64,000 nt of DNA from Caldicellulosiruptor obsidiansis OB47. GTDB taxonomy: Bacteria > Bacillota > Thermoanaerobacteria > Caldicellulosiruptorales > Caldicellulosiruptoraceae. Shown here in pieces: positions 1 to 8,877 of the stretch; the stretch's first letter is position 1, and each line of letters starts with the position of its first letter. Both the position numbers and the translations under genes were made by a program. Location of the stretch: the NCBI RefSeq assembly GCF_000145215.1, contig NC_014392.1, positions 551,501 to 615,500 on the forward strand, written 5' to 3'. The notes under the pieces are model-generated. The model was not told where the DNA came from. It was given only the letters and a program-made list of their open reading frames with translations, and ran no database searches.

Positions 1-2
1 AA

Positions 3-479
3 AATAGTATAAGGCAAAATGCAAAGACTATAAAGGAAAAGTACATAGACCCGCCAAAAACAACAGATTTTGCTATCATGTTTTTGCCCTCTGAAGGACT
101 TTATGCAGAGGTGCTGAAGATACCCGGGCTGTTTGAGTCTGTGCAAAGGGAATACAAGGTGATCATTGCGGGACCCACAACAGTTGTTGCAATGCTCAAC
201 ACCATTTCGCTTGGATTTAAAACCTTTGCCATTGAAAAGCGAACAAGCGAGGTTTGGGAGCTTTTGTCTGCGGTCAAGACTGAGTTTTCGAGGTTTGCTG
301 AGATTCTTGAAAAGGTTAAAAAGAAACTTTCTGAGGCACAGGATACAATTGACACTGCAACAAGAAAGACAAGAACCATAGAAAGAAAGCTCAAAAGTGT
401 CGAGGTCCTCTCTTCAGAAAAAGACCCTGAAAAGATTCTTTATGATGAGGAAGCTATTGAAGAAGGTTCAGGAAAATAG
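3..479 (+). CDS. rmuC: RmuC family protein, C-terminal part
   Basis: The frame is open from base 3, so the gene starts upstream of the window and about 158 residues are visible. The segment around residues 25-80, with an FLPSE motif, a GPTT motif and then a long amphipathic helix region, is typical of the C-terminal nuclease-like core of RmuC proteins. These are implicated in limiting recombination and inversions at repeats. The tail is a predicted coiled coil followed by an acidic end (about residues 115-158). The gene ends before a 177-base gap that holds the promoter of the next gene. Family assignment is from recognised motifs; the biochemical role of RmuC is poorly defined. Confidence 0.85.
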   Translation, partial: NSIRQNAKTIKEKYIDPPKTTDFAIMFLPSEGLYAEVLKIPGLFESVQREYKVIIAGPTTVVAMLNTISLGFKTFAIEKRTSEVWELLSAVKTEFSRFAEILEKVKKKLSEAQDTIDTATRKTRTIERKLKSVEVLSSEKDPEKILYDEEAIEEGSGK

Positions 480-574
480 TCTCATTTATGAAGATTTTAA
501 ATTACCATCTTGCAAAAATCCGCTCAATATCTTAAAATATACTCTTGCGCAAAAGAACAATTTGCAATGTCCTA

Positions 575-603
575 TTGTCAAAAATGCAAAAGTAGAATAT
601 AAT
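575..603 (+). promoter_or_regulatory. Promoter of the Re-citrate synthase gene
   Basis: TTGTCA (575-580) and TATAAT (598-603) are separated by 17 bases, a near-consensus sigma-A promoter. Transcription should begin near 610, just upstream of a 20-base palindrome at 621-640. Confidence 0.75.
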
Positions 604-620
604 ATATCTCATAACACTTG

Positions 621-640
621 ATTGTATACATATATACAAT
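621..640 (+). promoter_or_regulatory. Candidate GntR operator, site 1
   Basis: ATTGTATACATATATACAAT has perfect 8-base arms (ATTGTATA/TATACAAT) around a 4-base centre. It lies between the predicted transcription start and the ribosome site (GGAGGG, 643-648), where a bound repressor would block elongation. A matching site at 2322-2341 overlaps the aconitase promoter. FadR-type GntR proteins commonly bind TTGTATACAA-like palindromes, and such a regulator is encoded at 5447. The pairing of regulator and site is inferred. Confidence 0.65.
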
Positions 641-656
641 GTGGAGGGAAGCTTAA

Positions 657-2054
657 GTGGCAAGAGTAGAATTTAATCCCAAGACAAACCTGATTGAGCA
701 GGCAGCGTATAAATATACACTCCAGGATGTTCCAGAGCCTAACCTCTATAGAGAGATTTTCCCGTACACAGAGATACCCAAGATAGCATTCAACCACAGG
801 CATGTCCCTATGTTTGTGCCTGATGAGATATGGATAACAGATACAACATTCAGAGATGGTCAGCAAGCAAGGTCTCCTTATACAGTTGAACAGATTGTAA
901 GGCTTTTTGATTATCTCCACGAACTTGACAACAATTCTGGCGTGATCCGTCAGACAGAGTTTTTCTTATATTCCAAAAAAGATAGAGAAGCTGTTATTAA
1001 ATGCATGGAAAGAGGTTATAAGTATCCAGAGGTTACCTCATGGATAAGAGCAAGAAAAGAGGATTTTCAACTTGTGAAAGAGATGGGCATCAAAGAGACA
1101 GGAATTTTGGTATCATGCTCCGACTATCATATATTCAAAAAGCTCAACATGACAAGAAAACAGGCAATGGAAATGTATCTTTCTATTGTTGAAGCCGCAC
1201 TTGAACATGGAATTATTCCGCGCTGCCATTTTGAGGACATCACAAGAGCAGACTTTTACGGCTTTGTTGTTCCGTTTGCAAATGAACTTATGAAACTTGC
1301 GCGCCAGGCAAATATGCCTGTAAAGATTAGAGCATGCGATACCCTCGGGCTTGGTGTGTCTTACCCGGGAGTTGCTCTGCCAAGAAGTGTTCAGGGAATA
1401 ATTTATGGGCTAAGGCATTATGCAGAGGTGCCGTCTGAGTGGCTTGAGTGGCACGGTCACAACGATTTTTACAAGGCTGTTGTTAACTCTGGTACTGCAT
1501 GGCTTTACGGTGCATCTGCAGTCAACTGTTCGCTTCTGGGTATTGGTGAGAGGACGGGCAATACCCCATTAGAGGCTATGGTAATTGAATATGCCCAGCT
1601 TAGAGGTACAACAAAGAATATGAGGCTTGAGGTAATCACTGAGATTGCAGATTACTTTGAAAAAGAGCTTGACTATGAGATTCCACCAAGAACTCCGTTT
1701 GTGGGAAGGGCATTTAATGCAACAAGAGCAGGAATTCATGCTGACGGTATTTTGAAGGATGAGGAGATCTACAACATCTTTGATACAAAGAAGATTTTAA
1801 ACCGTCCAATTGTCATTGCAGTTGATGCACACTCTGGGCTTGCAGGTATCGCTGCATGGATTAACACATATTTCAGGCTTGAAGGTGACAAGAAGATTGA
1901 CAAGCGTGACCCAAGAGTTGCTAAAATAAAAGAGTGGGTTGACAAGGAGTACGAAAATGGAAGAACAACTGTTATTGGCGACGATGAGCTTGAGATGGTT
2001 GTTCGAGAAGTCATGCCAGAGCTTTTCAAGATGCATGAAAGTAGGGTAAAATAG
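657..2054 (+). CDS. Re-citrate synthase (homocitrate synthase-like)
   Basis: A 465-residue protein of the DRE-TIM metallolyase fold, which also includes homocitrate and isopropylmalate synthases. The metal/substrate motif is DTTFRDGQ (about residues 62-69) and the HGHND metal-binding motif lies near residue 270. Length and sequence resemble the Clostridium kluyveri Re-citrate synthase more than 2-isopropylmalate synthase, and no C-terminal leucine-binding LeuA domain is seen. Aconitase and isocitrate dehydrogenase follow, and no Si-type citrate synthase is present, which favours citrate formation from oxaloacetate and acetyl-CoA. The GTG start is supported by GGAGGG at 643-648. Homocitrate synthase activity is the main alternative. 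Confidence 0.8.
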   Translation: MARVEFNPKTNLIEQAAYKYTLQDVPEPNLYREIFPYTEIPKIAFNHRHVPMFVPDEIWITDTTFRDGQQARSPYTVEQIVRLFDYLHELDNNSGVIRQTEFFLYSKKDREAVIKCMERGYKYPEVTSWIRARKEDFQLVKEMGIKETGILVSCSDYHIFKKLNMTRKQAMEMYLSIVEAALEHGIIPRCHFEDITRADFYGFVVPFANELMKLARQANMPVKIRACDTLGLGVSYPGVALPRSVQGIIYGLRHYAEVPSEWLEWHGHNDFYKAVVNSGTAWLYGASAVNCSLLGIGERTGNTPLEAMVIEYAQLRGTTKNMRLEVITEIADYFEKELDYEIPPRTPFVGRAFNATRAGIHADGILKDEEIYNIFDTKKILNRPIVIAVDAHSGLAGIAAWINTYFRLEGDKKIDKRDPRVAKIKEWVDKEYENGRTTVIGDDELEMVVREVMPELFKMHESRVK

Positions 2055-2276
2055 CTTTTACTTAGGTATTTAAAAAAAGATTGCTGTTTTTTTAGATTGC
2101 TCTTGCTGAATTAAAAATCTTTCTATTTCGGCTACTTTTTAAACGAGTATCTACTTTTTCACCTTGAACTAGCAGCTTATTCAATTAGCAAAAAATAATA
2201 GTGAAAAATCAACTTCTATTTCAATAAGCTCAACTTGTTTAAATTATCTTATTTATTAACGGCAAAATTCAGGCTG

Positions 2277-2310
2277 CCCCTTTCTGGCATAAAGTCAGGA
2301 AGGGGTTTTT
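2277..2310 (+). terminator. Rho-independent terminator
   Basis: CCCCTTTCTG and CAGGAAGGGG form a 10-base-pair stem (one G-U pair) around a 9-base loop, followed by TTTTT. It lies more than 200 bases after the citrate synthase stop codon and directly before the aconitase promoter, so the two transcription units are separate. Confidence 0.85.
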
Positions 2311-2321
2311 AAATTCACGCT

Positions 2322-2352
2322 CTTGTATACAGGTATACTTTAATGCTATAAT
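2322..2352 (+). promoter_or_regulatory. Aconitase promoter with GntR operator, site 2
   Basis: TTGTAT (2323-2328) and TATAAT (2347-2352) are 18 bases apart. The -35 element lies within CTTGTATACAGGTATACTTT (2322-2341), which matches site 1 at 15 of 20 positions and centres on two GTATAC units. Binding here would mask the -35 box. Regulation by the GntR protein at the end of this operon is inferred. Confidence 0.65.
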
Positions 2353-2407
2353 ATAAAAGGTATTTTTAACAATCACAATCAAAGTTTTTGGGAGGTTTAA
2401 AAGCAAA

Positions 2408-4339
2408 ATGGGTTTGACAGTTGCGCAAAAGATTATAAAGCAGCACTTAGTTAAAGGTGAAATGATACCAGGAAAAGAGATTGCTATCAGAATTGATCAG
2501 ACACTTACTCAAGATTCAACAGGTACAATGGCATATCTTCAGTTTGAAGCAATGGGTATTGACAGAGTAAAGACTAAAAGGTCTGTTGCATACATTGACC
2601 ATAACACTCTTCAAACAGGTCCAGAGAATGCAGATGATCATCTATACATACAGACTGTTGCCAAAAAACATGGAATATATTTTTCCAAACCCGGCAATGG
2701 AATTTGCCACCAGGTTCACCTTGAGAGATTTGCAGTGCCTGGTCAGACACTTTTGGGCTCAGACAGCCACACACCAACAGCTGGTGGGATAGGCATGCTT
2801 GCAATTGGTGCAGGTGGTTTGGATGTTGCAGTTGCAATGGGTGGTGGTGAATATTACTTAATTATGCCAAAGATTGTAAAAGTAAACCTCAAAGGTAAAC
2901 TTCAGTCTTGGGTTTCTGCAAAGGATATTATTTTGGAGCTTTTGAGAAGGCTCACAGTCAAGGGTGGCGTTGGCAAGATTTTTGAGTACACAGGTGAGGG
3001 CGTGAAGACTTTATCTATTCCAGAAAGAGCCACAATTACAAATATGGGTGCAGAACTTGGTGCAACAACTTCTATATTCCCATCAGATGAAGTGACATAC
3101 GAATTTTTGAAGGCGCAGGGAAGAGAGGCTGACTTTGTTGAGATTTTACCAGACCCCGATGCCCAGTATGATGAGGAGATTGAGATAGATTTATCAAGCC
3201 TGGTGCCGCTTGCAGCGTGCCCGCACAGCCCTGACAATGTTGTGCCTGTGAGCGAGCTAAAAGGTATAAAGGTTGACCAGGTTGCAATTGGAAGCTGTAC
3301 AAATTCATCTTACAAGGACCTTATGAAGGTCGCAAAAATTTTAGAAGGTAAAACCATTGCAGAGCATGTATCGCTTGTCATATCTCCAGGTTCAAAACAG
3401 GTTCTGAACATGCTTGCTCAAAACGGTGCGCTATCATCACTTGTTGCAGCTGGTGCAAGGATTTTAGAGTGTGCTTGTGGTCCTTGTATAGGAATGGGTC
3501 AAGCACCAAGAACAAATGGTATTTCGCTCAGAACATTTAACAGAAACTTTGAAGGCAGGAGCGGTACACCTTCTGCCAAAGTGTATCTTGTCTCACCTGA
3601 GACTGCAGCAGCATCAGCAATCACAGGGTATATCACAGACCCAAGGATTCTTGGTGATGAGCCGCAGGTTGAGATGCCAAAGAGCTTTTTAATAAATGAC
3701 AATTTAATAGTGCCGCCTGCTGAAAATCCCGACGAGGTTGAGGTTATAAGAGGACCGAATATAAAACAATTCCCGCAAGGAAAGCCTTTGCCGGAGGTTG
3801 TTGTGGGGAAAGTGCTAATAAAACTAGGAGATAATATTACAACAGACCATATTATGCCATCTAATGCAAAGCTCTTGCCATACAGGTCAAACATCCCGTA
3901 TTTGTCTGACTATTGCTTGACACCATGTGACCCTGATTTTCCTAAAAAGGCACGTGAGAACGGTGGTGGCTTTATTGTGGGTGGAGTCAACTATGGTCAG
4001 GGTTCATCTCGCGAGCATGCAGCACTTGTGCCGCTTTATTTGGGTATAAAAGGGGTTTTGGCGAAGAGCTTTGCACGAATTCACATGGCAAATTTAATTA
4101 ACAACGGAATCATTCCAATGGTGTTTGAAAATCCGAGCGATTATGATACAATTGAAGAGATGGATGAGCTCAAGATTGAAAATGCAAGAGAGCAGATAGA
4201 AAAAAGTGATGTTTTAATAATTGAAAATGTCACAAAAGGATTGAAATACAAAATGATTTTAAACCTGACAGACAGACAGCGTCAGATGATTTTGCATGGC
4301 GGGCTTTTGAACCTTACAAAAGCTATGGGTATGAAATAA
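2408..4339 (+). CDS. acn: Aconitate hydratase, short Aquifex-type
   Basis: A 643-residue aconitase that interconverts citrate and isocitrate in the cytoplasm. The three [4Fe-4S] ligands are visible: the cysteine of SCTNSS near residue 297 and the two of the CACGPC motif near 357-360. The swivel domain at the C-terminus has QGSSREHAA near residue 535. The length fits the compact aconitase group rather than the roughly 900-residue AcnA type. A homoaconitase or isopropylmalate isomerase role is less likely because the two domains are fused and an isocitrate dehydrogenase gene follows by 71 bases. The start ATG has GGGAGG 11 bases upstream. Confidence 0.88.
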   Translation: MGLTVAQKIIKQHLVKGEMIPGKEIAIRIDQTLTQDSTGTMAYLQFEAMGIDRVKTKRSVAYIDHNTLQTGPENADDHLYIQTVAKKHGIYFSKPGNGICHQVHLERFAVPGQTLLGSDSHTPTAGGIGMLAIGAGGLDVAVAMGGGEYYLIMPKIVKVNLKGKLQSWVSAKDIILELLRRLTVKGGVGKIFEYTGEGVKTLSIPERATITNMGAELGATTSIFPSDEVTYEFLKAQGREADFVEILPDPDAQYDEEIEIDLSSLVPLAACPHSPDNVVPVSELKGIKVDQVAIGSCTNSSYKDLMKVAKILEGKTIAEHVSLVISPGSKQVLNMLAQNGALSSLVAAGARILECACGPCIGMGQAPRTNGISLRTFNRNFEGRSGTPSAKVYLVSPETAAASAITGYITDPRILGDEPQVEMPKSFLINDNLIVPPAENPDEVEVIRGPNIKQFPQGKPLPEVVVGKVLIKLGDNITTDHIMPSNAKLLPYRSNIPYLSDYCLTPCDPDFPKKARENGGGFIVGGVNYGQGSSREHAALVPLYLGIKGVLAKSFARIHMANLINNGIIPMVFENPSDYDTIEEMDELKIENAREQIEKSDVLIIENVTKGLKYKMILNLTDRQRQMILHGGLLNLTKAMGMK

Positions 4340-4345
4340 ATAATT

Positions 4346-4370
4346 AAAGAGGGGAGTGCATCCCCTCTTT
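4346..4370 (+). other. Intercistronic hairpin between aconitase and isocitrate dehydrogenase
   Basis: AAAGAGGGG and CCCCTCTTT form a perfect 9-base-pair stem with a 7-base loop. Only one more T run is implied beyond the stem, so it is at best a partial terminator. It may stabilise or tune the bicistronic mRNA. Confidence 0.6.
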
Positions 4371-4410
4371 ATTGAGGCTATCACAAATCTTGATGTGAGG
4401 AGGACAAAGA

Positions 4411-5418
4411 ATGGCATACAGAATTACACTTATTCCTGGCGATGGTATTGGACCAGAGGTCACAGAGGCAGCAAGAAGAGTCTTGGATGCATCAGGTGTA
4501 AAAATAGAATGGGAAATTGTAGAAGCTGGCGAAAAGGTTATGGGGCAGTATGGGACGCCACTTCCTGACTATGTTTTAGAAAGTGTCAAGAGAAATAAAG
4601 TTGCACTCAAAGGTCCGATTACAACACCGGTCGGGACAGGGTTTAGAAGTGTGAATGTTGCGCTCAGACAGGCTCTTAACCTCTATGCTAATGTAAGACC
4701 TGTCAAGTCTTACGAAGGTGTTCCTGCAAGATACACAAATGTGGATTTGATAATTGTTCGAGAAAACACAGAAGACCTTTATGCAGGGATTGAATACATG
4801 GCTGGAGATGATGCAGCAGTTGGTGTTAAAATAATAACAAGAAAAGCAAGCGAGAGGATTGTCAGGTATGCATTTGAGCTTGCAAGAAGAGAGAAGAGAA
4901 GAAAGGTTACGGCTGTTCACAAGGCAAACATCCAAAAGCTTACAGATGGACTATTTTTAGAATGTGCAAGAAAGGTCGCGCAAGATTATCCAGATATAGA
5001 GTTTGAAGATATGATTGTTGATGCAATGAGCATGAAACTTGTCCAAAGCCCAGAAAATTACGATGTTTTGGTTATGCCAAACATGTACGGGGATATTCTG
5101 TCTGACTTGGCAGCAGGACTTGTGGGAGGACTTGGTATTGCGCCAGGTGCTAACATTGGCGAAGATGGAGCAGTATTTGAGCCAATCCACGGTTCTGCTC
5201 CAAAAAGAGCAGGTCAGAACTTAGCAAATCCAACAGCTACAATACTTTCTGGTGTCATGATGCTGAGGTACTTGGGTGAGCTTGAGGCAGCTGACAGAGT
5301 TGAAAAGGCGGTGGCTAAGGTTATAAAAGAAGGCAAAGAGGTTACATACGACCTTGGAGGTTCAACAGGTACAAAAGAGTTTGCAGATGCGGTTATACGT
5401 GAAATGGAAAAAATATAA
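4411..5418 (+). CDS. icd: Isocitrate dehydrogenase, IDH/IMDH family
   Basis: A 335-residue beta-decarboxylating dehydrogenase expected to turn isocitrate into 2-oxoglutarate. Visible features are the N-terminal GDGIGPE motif (about residues 8-14), the REN-TEDLY substrate loop near 113-120, the metal-site region DAMSMKLV (about 205), the [13 protein letters not shown] motif, and [18 protein letters not shown] near 256-275, which binds the cofactor. Length fits NAD-type enzymes of this family. 3-Isopropylmalate dehydrogenase is the alternative, but the neighbours favour isocitrate. The start ATG follows GAGGAGG (4397-4403). Confidence 0.82.
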   Translation: MAYRITLIPGDGIGPEVTEAARRVLDASGVKIEWEIVEAGEKVMGQYGTPLPDYVLESVKRNKVALKGPITTPVGTGFRSVNVALRQALNLYANVRPVKSYEGVPARYTNVDLIIVRENTEDLYAGIEYMAGDDAAVGVKIITRKASERIVRYAFELARREKRRKVTAVHKANIQKLTDGLFLECARKVAQDYPDIEFEDMIVDAMSMKLVQSPENYDVLVMPNMYGDILSDLAAGLVGGLGIAPGANIGEDGAVFEPIHGSAPKRAGQNLANPTATILSGVMMLRYLGELEAADRVEKAVAKVIKEGKEVTYDLGGSTGTKEFADAVIREMEKI

Positions 5419-5446
5419 ACTTGGTTAATATTGAAGGTGATTTTCG

Positions 5447-6145
5447 ATGGTGTATAATAATTACTCTGATGATAAAGATACAAGATATTCTCCTTTGTAT
5501 GAGAAGATTTTTGAAGTGATAAAAGAAAAGATTTTGATGGGAATTTTAAAGCCGGGAGACCCTCTTGTTGAGGTAAAGCTTGCTGAAGAGCTAGGTGTTT
5601 CCCGAACACCAATAAGAGAGGCATTGCGCCAGCTTGAACTCGAAGGGCTTGTATATTCTATTCCTCACAAAGGTGCGTTTGTAGCAGGTGTTACTGCTCA
5701 GGACATAGAGGATATATACACAATAAGAATGCTTTTAGATGGGCTTGCAGCGCGCTGGGCTGCCCAGAAGATTACAAAAGATGAAGAAGATGAACTTACT
5801 GAAATTATAACTCTTATGGAGTTGTATACAAAGAAAAAAGATATTCCAAAAGTGATGAAAACTGATTCGCAGTTTCACCAGCTTATTTACAAAGCATCGA
5901 AGAGCAAACCACTTGAACATGTTTTGTCAACCTTCCACAGCTATATAATCAGAGCAAGGGCAACCTCTTTTGAGACACCTGGTAGGCTTGAGGAGGCTAT
6001 GGAAGAACACAAGCTCATATTTGAAGCAATAGTCAGCAGAGACCCAGATAAGGCAGAAGAGTACATGAAACTTCATGTCAAAAATGCAGCAAAAAATTTA
6101 ATTGAGCAAAAGAAAATAGAAGAGAGGACAACGGCAGGGAAATAG
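5447..6145 (+). CDS. GntR-family regulator, FadR subfamily
   Basis: A 232-residue regulator. The N-terminal winged helix (about residues 15-85) contains the typical LAEELGVSRTPIREALRQLE recognition region. The C-terminal part (about 95-220) is an all-helical FCD ligand domain, whose members often bind carboxylates. It lies 28 bases after isocitrate dehydrogenase and is probably cotranscribed with it. Two similar palindromes stand before the citrate synthase and aconitase genes, so the simplest reading is that this protein controls both units and itself in response to a TCA-related acid. The effector cannot be read from sequence. Confidence 0.85.
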   Translation: MVYNNYSDDKDTRYSPLYEKIFEVIKEKILMGILKPGDPLVEVKLAEELGVSRTPIREALRQLELEGLVYSIPHKGAFVAGVTAQDIEDIYTIRMLLDGLAARWAAQKITKDEEDELTEIITLMELYTKKKDIPKVMKTDSQFHQLIYKASKSKPLEHVLSTFHSYIIRARATSFETPGRLEEAMEEHKLIFEAIVSRDPDKAEEYMKLHVKNAAKNLIEQKKIEERTTAGK

Positions 6146-6167
6146 AATTTTCCCTGCTTATTTTTTT
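6134..6167 (+). terminator. Terminator overlapping the gntR stop codon
   Basis: GCAGGGAAA and TTTCCCTGC form a 9-base-pair stem with a 6-base loop that contains the TAG stop codon, followed by TTATTTTTTT. It ends the acn-icd-gntR unit. Confidence 0.88.
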
Positions 6168-6241
6168 GCAGGTATTAGTCTTTTTTGAAGGGGGAAGAAT
6201 ACAAAATAAAATTATAAAATAAGGAGAGAAATTTTCTTGGG

Positions 6242-8467
6242 ATGAAAATTGAAAATATCAAAGTTTATAATAACAGAAATATCTATTCAGACAAAAAGGT
6301 AGCTGTATTAAAGGTAAAAGGAAAACCTGAAGAAGCAAGCAGCTTTGCCAAGCTTTGCATTCATATTCAAAATCTTATAGGATATAACTTGGTTGAATAC
6401 TGGGAATGCTTTAGTGTTGAAGATTATATTGATGTTTTGATTGAACATGATAATCCAATTATTGTGTACAAGGTTATTGAATTTGCGTTAGAATGTATGG
6501 GAAAAGGCTTTATACCTGAAGATTTTCCTGATAAGATTTCAAAGTTAAAGAAACTCACAATTGAAACAGAGCTTTCGCCAAATACAAGACTTTTGAAAAA
6601 TGCTTGCATGAAAAGAGGTATAAGGTTTACAAGAATTGGATATACAGATACGTTCATTCTGGGTGAGGGAAAATATGCAAAGCTCTTTGCAGGTCTTATA
6701 AGTGAACAAGACTTTAGTGTAGTAAGTATATCAAATGACAGAGAGATGGAACGTGAATTTTTAAAATTAAACTTTTTTCCTGTTGCACCGTTTGAAGTGA
6801 TCTTTACTTCAGACCAGCTAATGGAAAGTATAAAAAAGCTGGGATTCCCAATTTCGATAAAAGGTTGCAAAAAAGACTCTCCAAACATAGGGAATATTAG
6901 GACAAATCAACAAGCGTTAGAAGCATTTAATATGGTCAAAAATGTTGAAAATAGAGTAATTGTCGAGAGATATGTGCCAGGCAACAGTTATAAGATTCTG
7001 GTTGTGAATGGGAAAGTTGTGGCAGCTATTGAGAGAACCTCTCCATACATTATAGGCGATGGAAAAAGAAGAATTTTAGAACTTTTAGATCAAGGTGAGA
7101 AAAACAATAAATATATTCAAAAGAATATTTTAAAACAGGGATTTACTTTGGATGATATTTTACCAAAAGGAATGAGGGTATTTTTGAAGGAGCCAACAAG
7201 TTTTAAAACAGGTTGTATAACTACAGACGTTACAGAAAAGGTAGCATATGAAAATCAACAACTTTTTGTTAAGATTGCAGAAAAACTTGGATATGTAACA
7301 ACTGTCTTAGACTTTGTTACAGAAGATATTTCGCTTCCATATACTATTATAGGTGGTTATGTTGTTGATATTGAGACAAACTGTGATCTTCGAATATTTT
7401 CACAGACATGTAACAACGATGTATTCAATACTATACTGGATGTGTATTTTGAAAAGATTCCAAATCCATCTGTGCCGATAATTGCTGTGTCAGGGACATA
7501 TGGAAAAAGCACAATTTTGCAAATAATGAGGTACATTTTTCAAAGATGCGGATTGGAAGCGTCTATCGATAGCGAAATGGAGAATTTCTATCTGAGAAGT
7601 TTTGGAGATTTGTCGGACATAAAGCTGGTTGAATTCAATCCTGAAAAAGGTATTGAGGAGATAGAAATAGAACCTGAGGCAGGTATTATTACCAATACAT
7701 TTTCTCAAAATCAGATAGAAAAAAACCTTTTGTTTACCAGAAGCATTAAGGAAAATGGATATCTAATTTTAAATGTCAACGATGCTTATAAATACCTGTA
7801 CAGTGCAAAAGCTAAATGCAGAATTGTATTTACTTCGACTTCAAGTCATCATCCAGATTTAAAAGCGCATATGGAAATGAAAAAACCTTGTGTGTACCTT
7901 GAAAATGATATAATAAAAATATTTGACGGAAAAGAACTCTTTTCTTTTTGCAATATTAAAGAAATCCCTTATTCATACGATGGTAAGCTTATATTTGCAG
8001 TTGATAATATTCTTCAGACAGTTGCAGCACTGTATTTTTACGGGGTAGACAGTGAGATCATATATAAGTTTTTGATCGAATACAAGAACGACTCACATCA
8101 AAATCCTGGAAAGTTCAATATATTTGATATAAATGGTGTAAAAGTGATTATTGACAGCCTTCGAAAGAAAGAACATGTAAAAATGCTTACATTAAGTCTT
8201 AGCTCCATAGGTATCAGGAATCTTTATTTTGTGTGCGAACAGAGACAAAAACAAATTTTGGATTTTGTTGAAGATAAGAGTAGAATTATATCCAAGCAGA
8301 TAGAAAAGTTTTCAGATGTGGTTGAAATGGTCTCTGATGCCATAAGAAAGGCAAACAAGGGTGATGGAGTGTTTATTGTCCTGCCAGAACCTTTAAATAG
8401 AGATGTTACGTTTGAGATAAGAGAGGGACTGGCAAAAAGGAAAAAGAATTTTGTGAACAATGCTTGA
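6242..8467 (+). CDS. Cyanophycin synthetase-like ATP-grasp/Mur ligase protein
   Basis: A 741-residue protein with the layout of cyanophycin synthetase: an N-terminal domain (about 1-160), an ATP-grasp region (about 165-400, including IIGDGKRRILELLD near 275) and a Mur-ligase region (about 410-741). The Mur-type P-loop is SGTYGKST near residues 417-424. It is shorter than typical CphA enzymes of about 870 residues and its Mur half is divergent. No cyanophycinase gene is nearby, so its product may not be cyanophycin. AAGGAG (6221-6226) precedes the ATG at a rather long spacing. It stands as a single gene between two terminator-like regions. Confidence 0.6.
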   Translation: MKIENIKVYNNRNIYSDKKVAVLKVKGKPEEASSFAKLCIHIQNLIGYNLVEYWECFSVEDYIDVLIEHDNPIIVYKVIEFALECMGKGFIPEDFPDKISKLKKLTIETELSPNTRLLKNACMKRGIRFTRIGYTDTFILGEGKYAKLFAGLISEQDFSVVSISNDREMEREFLKLNFFPVAPFEVIFTSDQLMESIKKLGFPISIKGCKKDSPNIGNIRTNQQALEAFNMVKNVENRVIVERYVPGNSYKILVVNGKVVAAIERTSPYIIGDGKRRILELLDQGEKNNKYIQKNILKQGFTLDDILPKGMRVFLKEPTSFKTGCITTDVTEKVAYENQQLFVKIAEKLGYVTTVLDFVTEDISLPYTIIGGYVVDIETNCDLRIFSQTCNNDVFNTILDVYFEKIPNPSVPIIAVSGTYGKSTILQIMRYIFQRCGLEASIDSEMENFYLRSFGDLSDIKLVEFNPEKGIEEIEIEPEAGIITNTFSQNQIEKNLLFTRSIKENGYLILNVNDAYKYLYSAKAKCRIVFTSTSSHHPDLKAHMEMKKPCVYLENDIIKIFDGKELFSFCNIKEIPYSYDGKLIFAVDNILQTVAALYFYGVDSEIIYKFLIEYKNDSHQNPGKFNIFDINGVKVIIDSLRKKEHVKMLTLSLSSIGIRNLYFVCEQRQKQILDFVEDKSRIISKQIEKFSDVVEMVSDAIRKANKGDGVFIVLPEPLNRDVTFEIREGLAKRKKNFVNNA

Positions 8468-8544
8468 AAAACTCAATAAAGTTTAGTATCATATCGACTA
8501 TAGGAAGTTTTAAAAATTTATGGTGATTAGGAGTTGATTTTGCT

Positions 8545-8832
8545 ATGAGCCTACCACAGGTGTTTAGATATAGAGGAAGAGAAGTATACAAAATTAGAAA
8601 TAACCTTATCCACTATGGAAATCCAGACGACAAATTTGTTGCTGTGTTTGTGGTGCTGGGCACTGAAGAGTATAAGGGTTATAAGATATCCTCACCTATT
8701 TCAGTTGAACTTCAGATAAACAATCCAAAGCTCACTGTCAGAGAAAGAGTTGTGAAAAAAGCCGAGGCAGACAACCTTTACAAGGCACTTGAACTTGCTC
8801 ATGTATGGCTTGTTCAGGCAAACGGCAAGTAA
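8545..8832 (+). CDS. Small conserved-looking protein of unknown function
   Basis: A 95-residue soluble, charged protein that I do not recognise. It is rich in alternating hydrophobic residues in its first two thirds (likely beta strands), followed by a helix near residues 72-92. No signal peptide, membrane segment or metal motif is seen. TAGGAG lies about 10 bases before the ATG and codon use resembles its neighbours, so it is probably real. It lies directly upstream of the SRP RNA promoter. Confidence 0.6.
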   Translation: MSLPQVFRYRGREVYKIRNNLIHYGNPDDKFVAVFVVLGTEEYKGYKISSPISVELQINNPKLTVRERVVKKAEADNLYKALELAHVWLVQANGK

Positions 8833-8842
8833 ATTTTGGCAG

Positions 8843-8871
8843 TTGATTTTAAAAAGTTTTGAGAGTATAAT
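8843..8871 (+). promoter_or_regulatory. Promoter of the SRP RNA gene
   Basis: TTGATT (8843-8848) and TATAAT (8866-8871) are spaced by 17 bases. The RNA begins 7 bases after the -10 box, at G8878. Confidence 0.88.
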
Positions 8872-8877
8872 AAAATT

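Larger units (their letters stand above)
2055..2407 (+). other. Intergenic region between citrate synthase and aconitase genes
   Basis: This 353-base gap begins with AT-rich sequence in which no gene is seen. It then holds a strong terminator (2277-2310), the palindrome and promoter of the aconitase gene (2322-2352), and the ribosome site GGGAGG (2391-2396). Confidence 0.6.
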
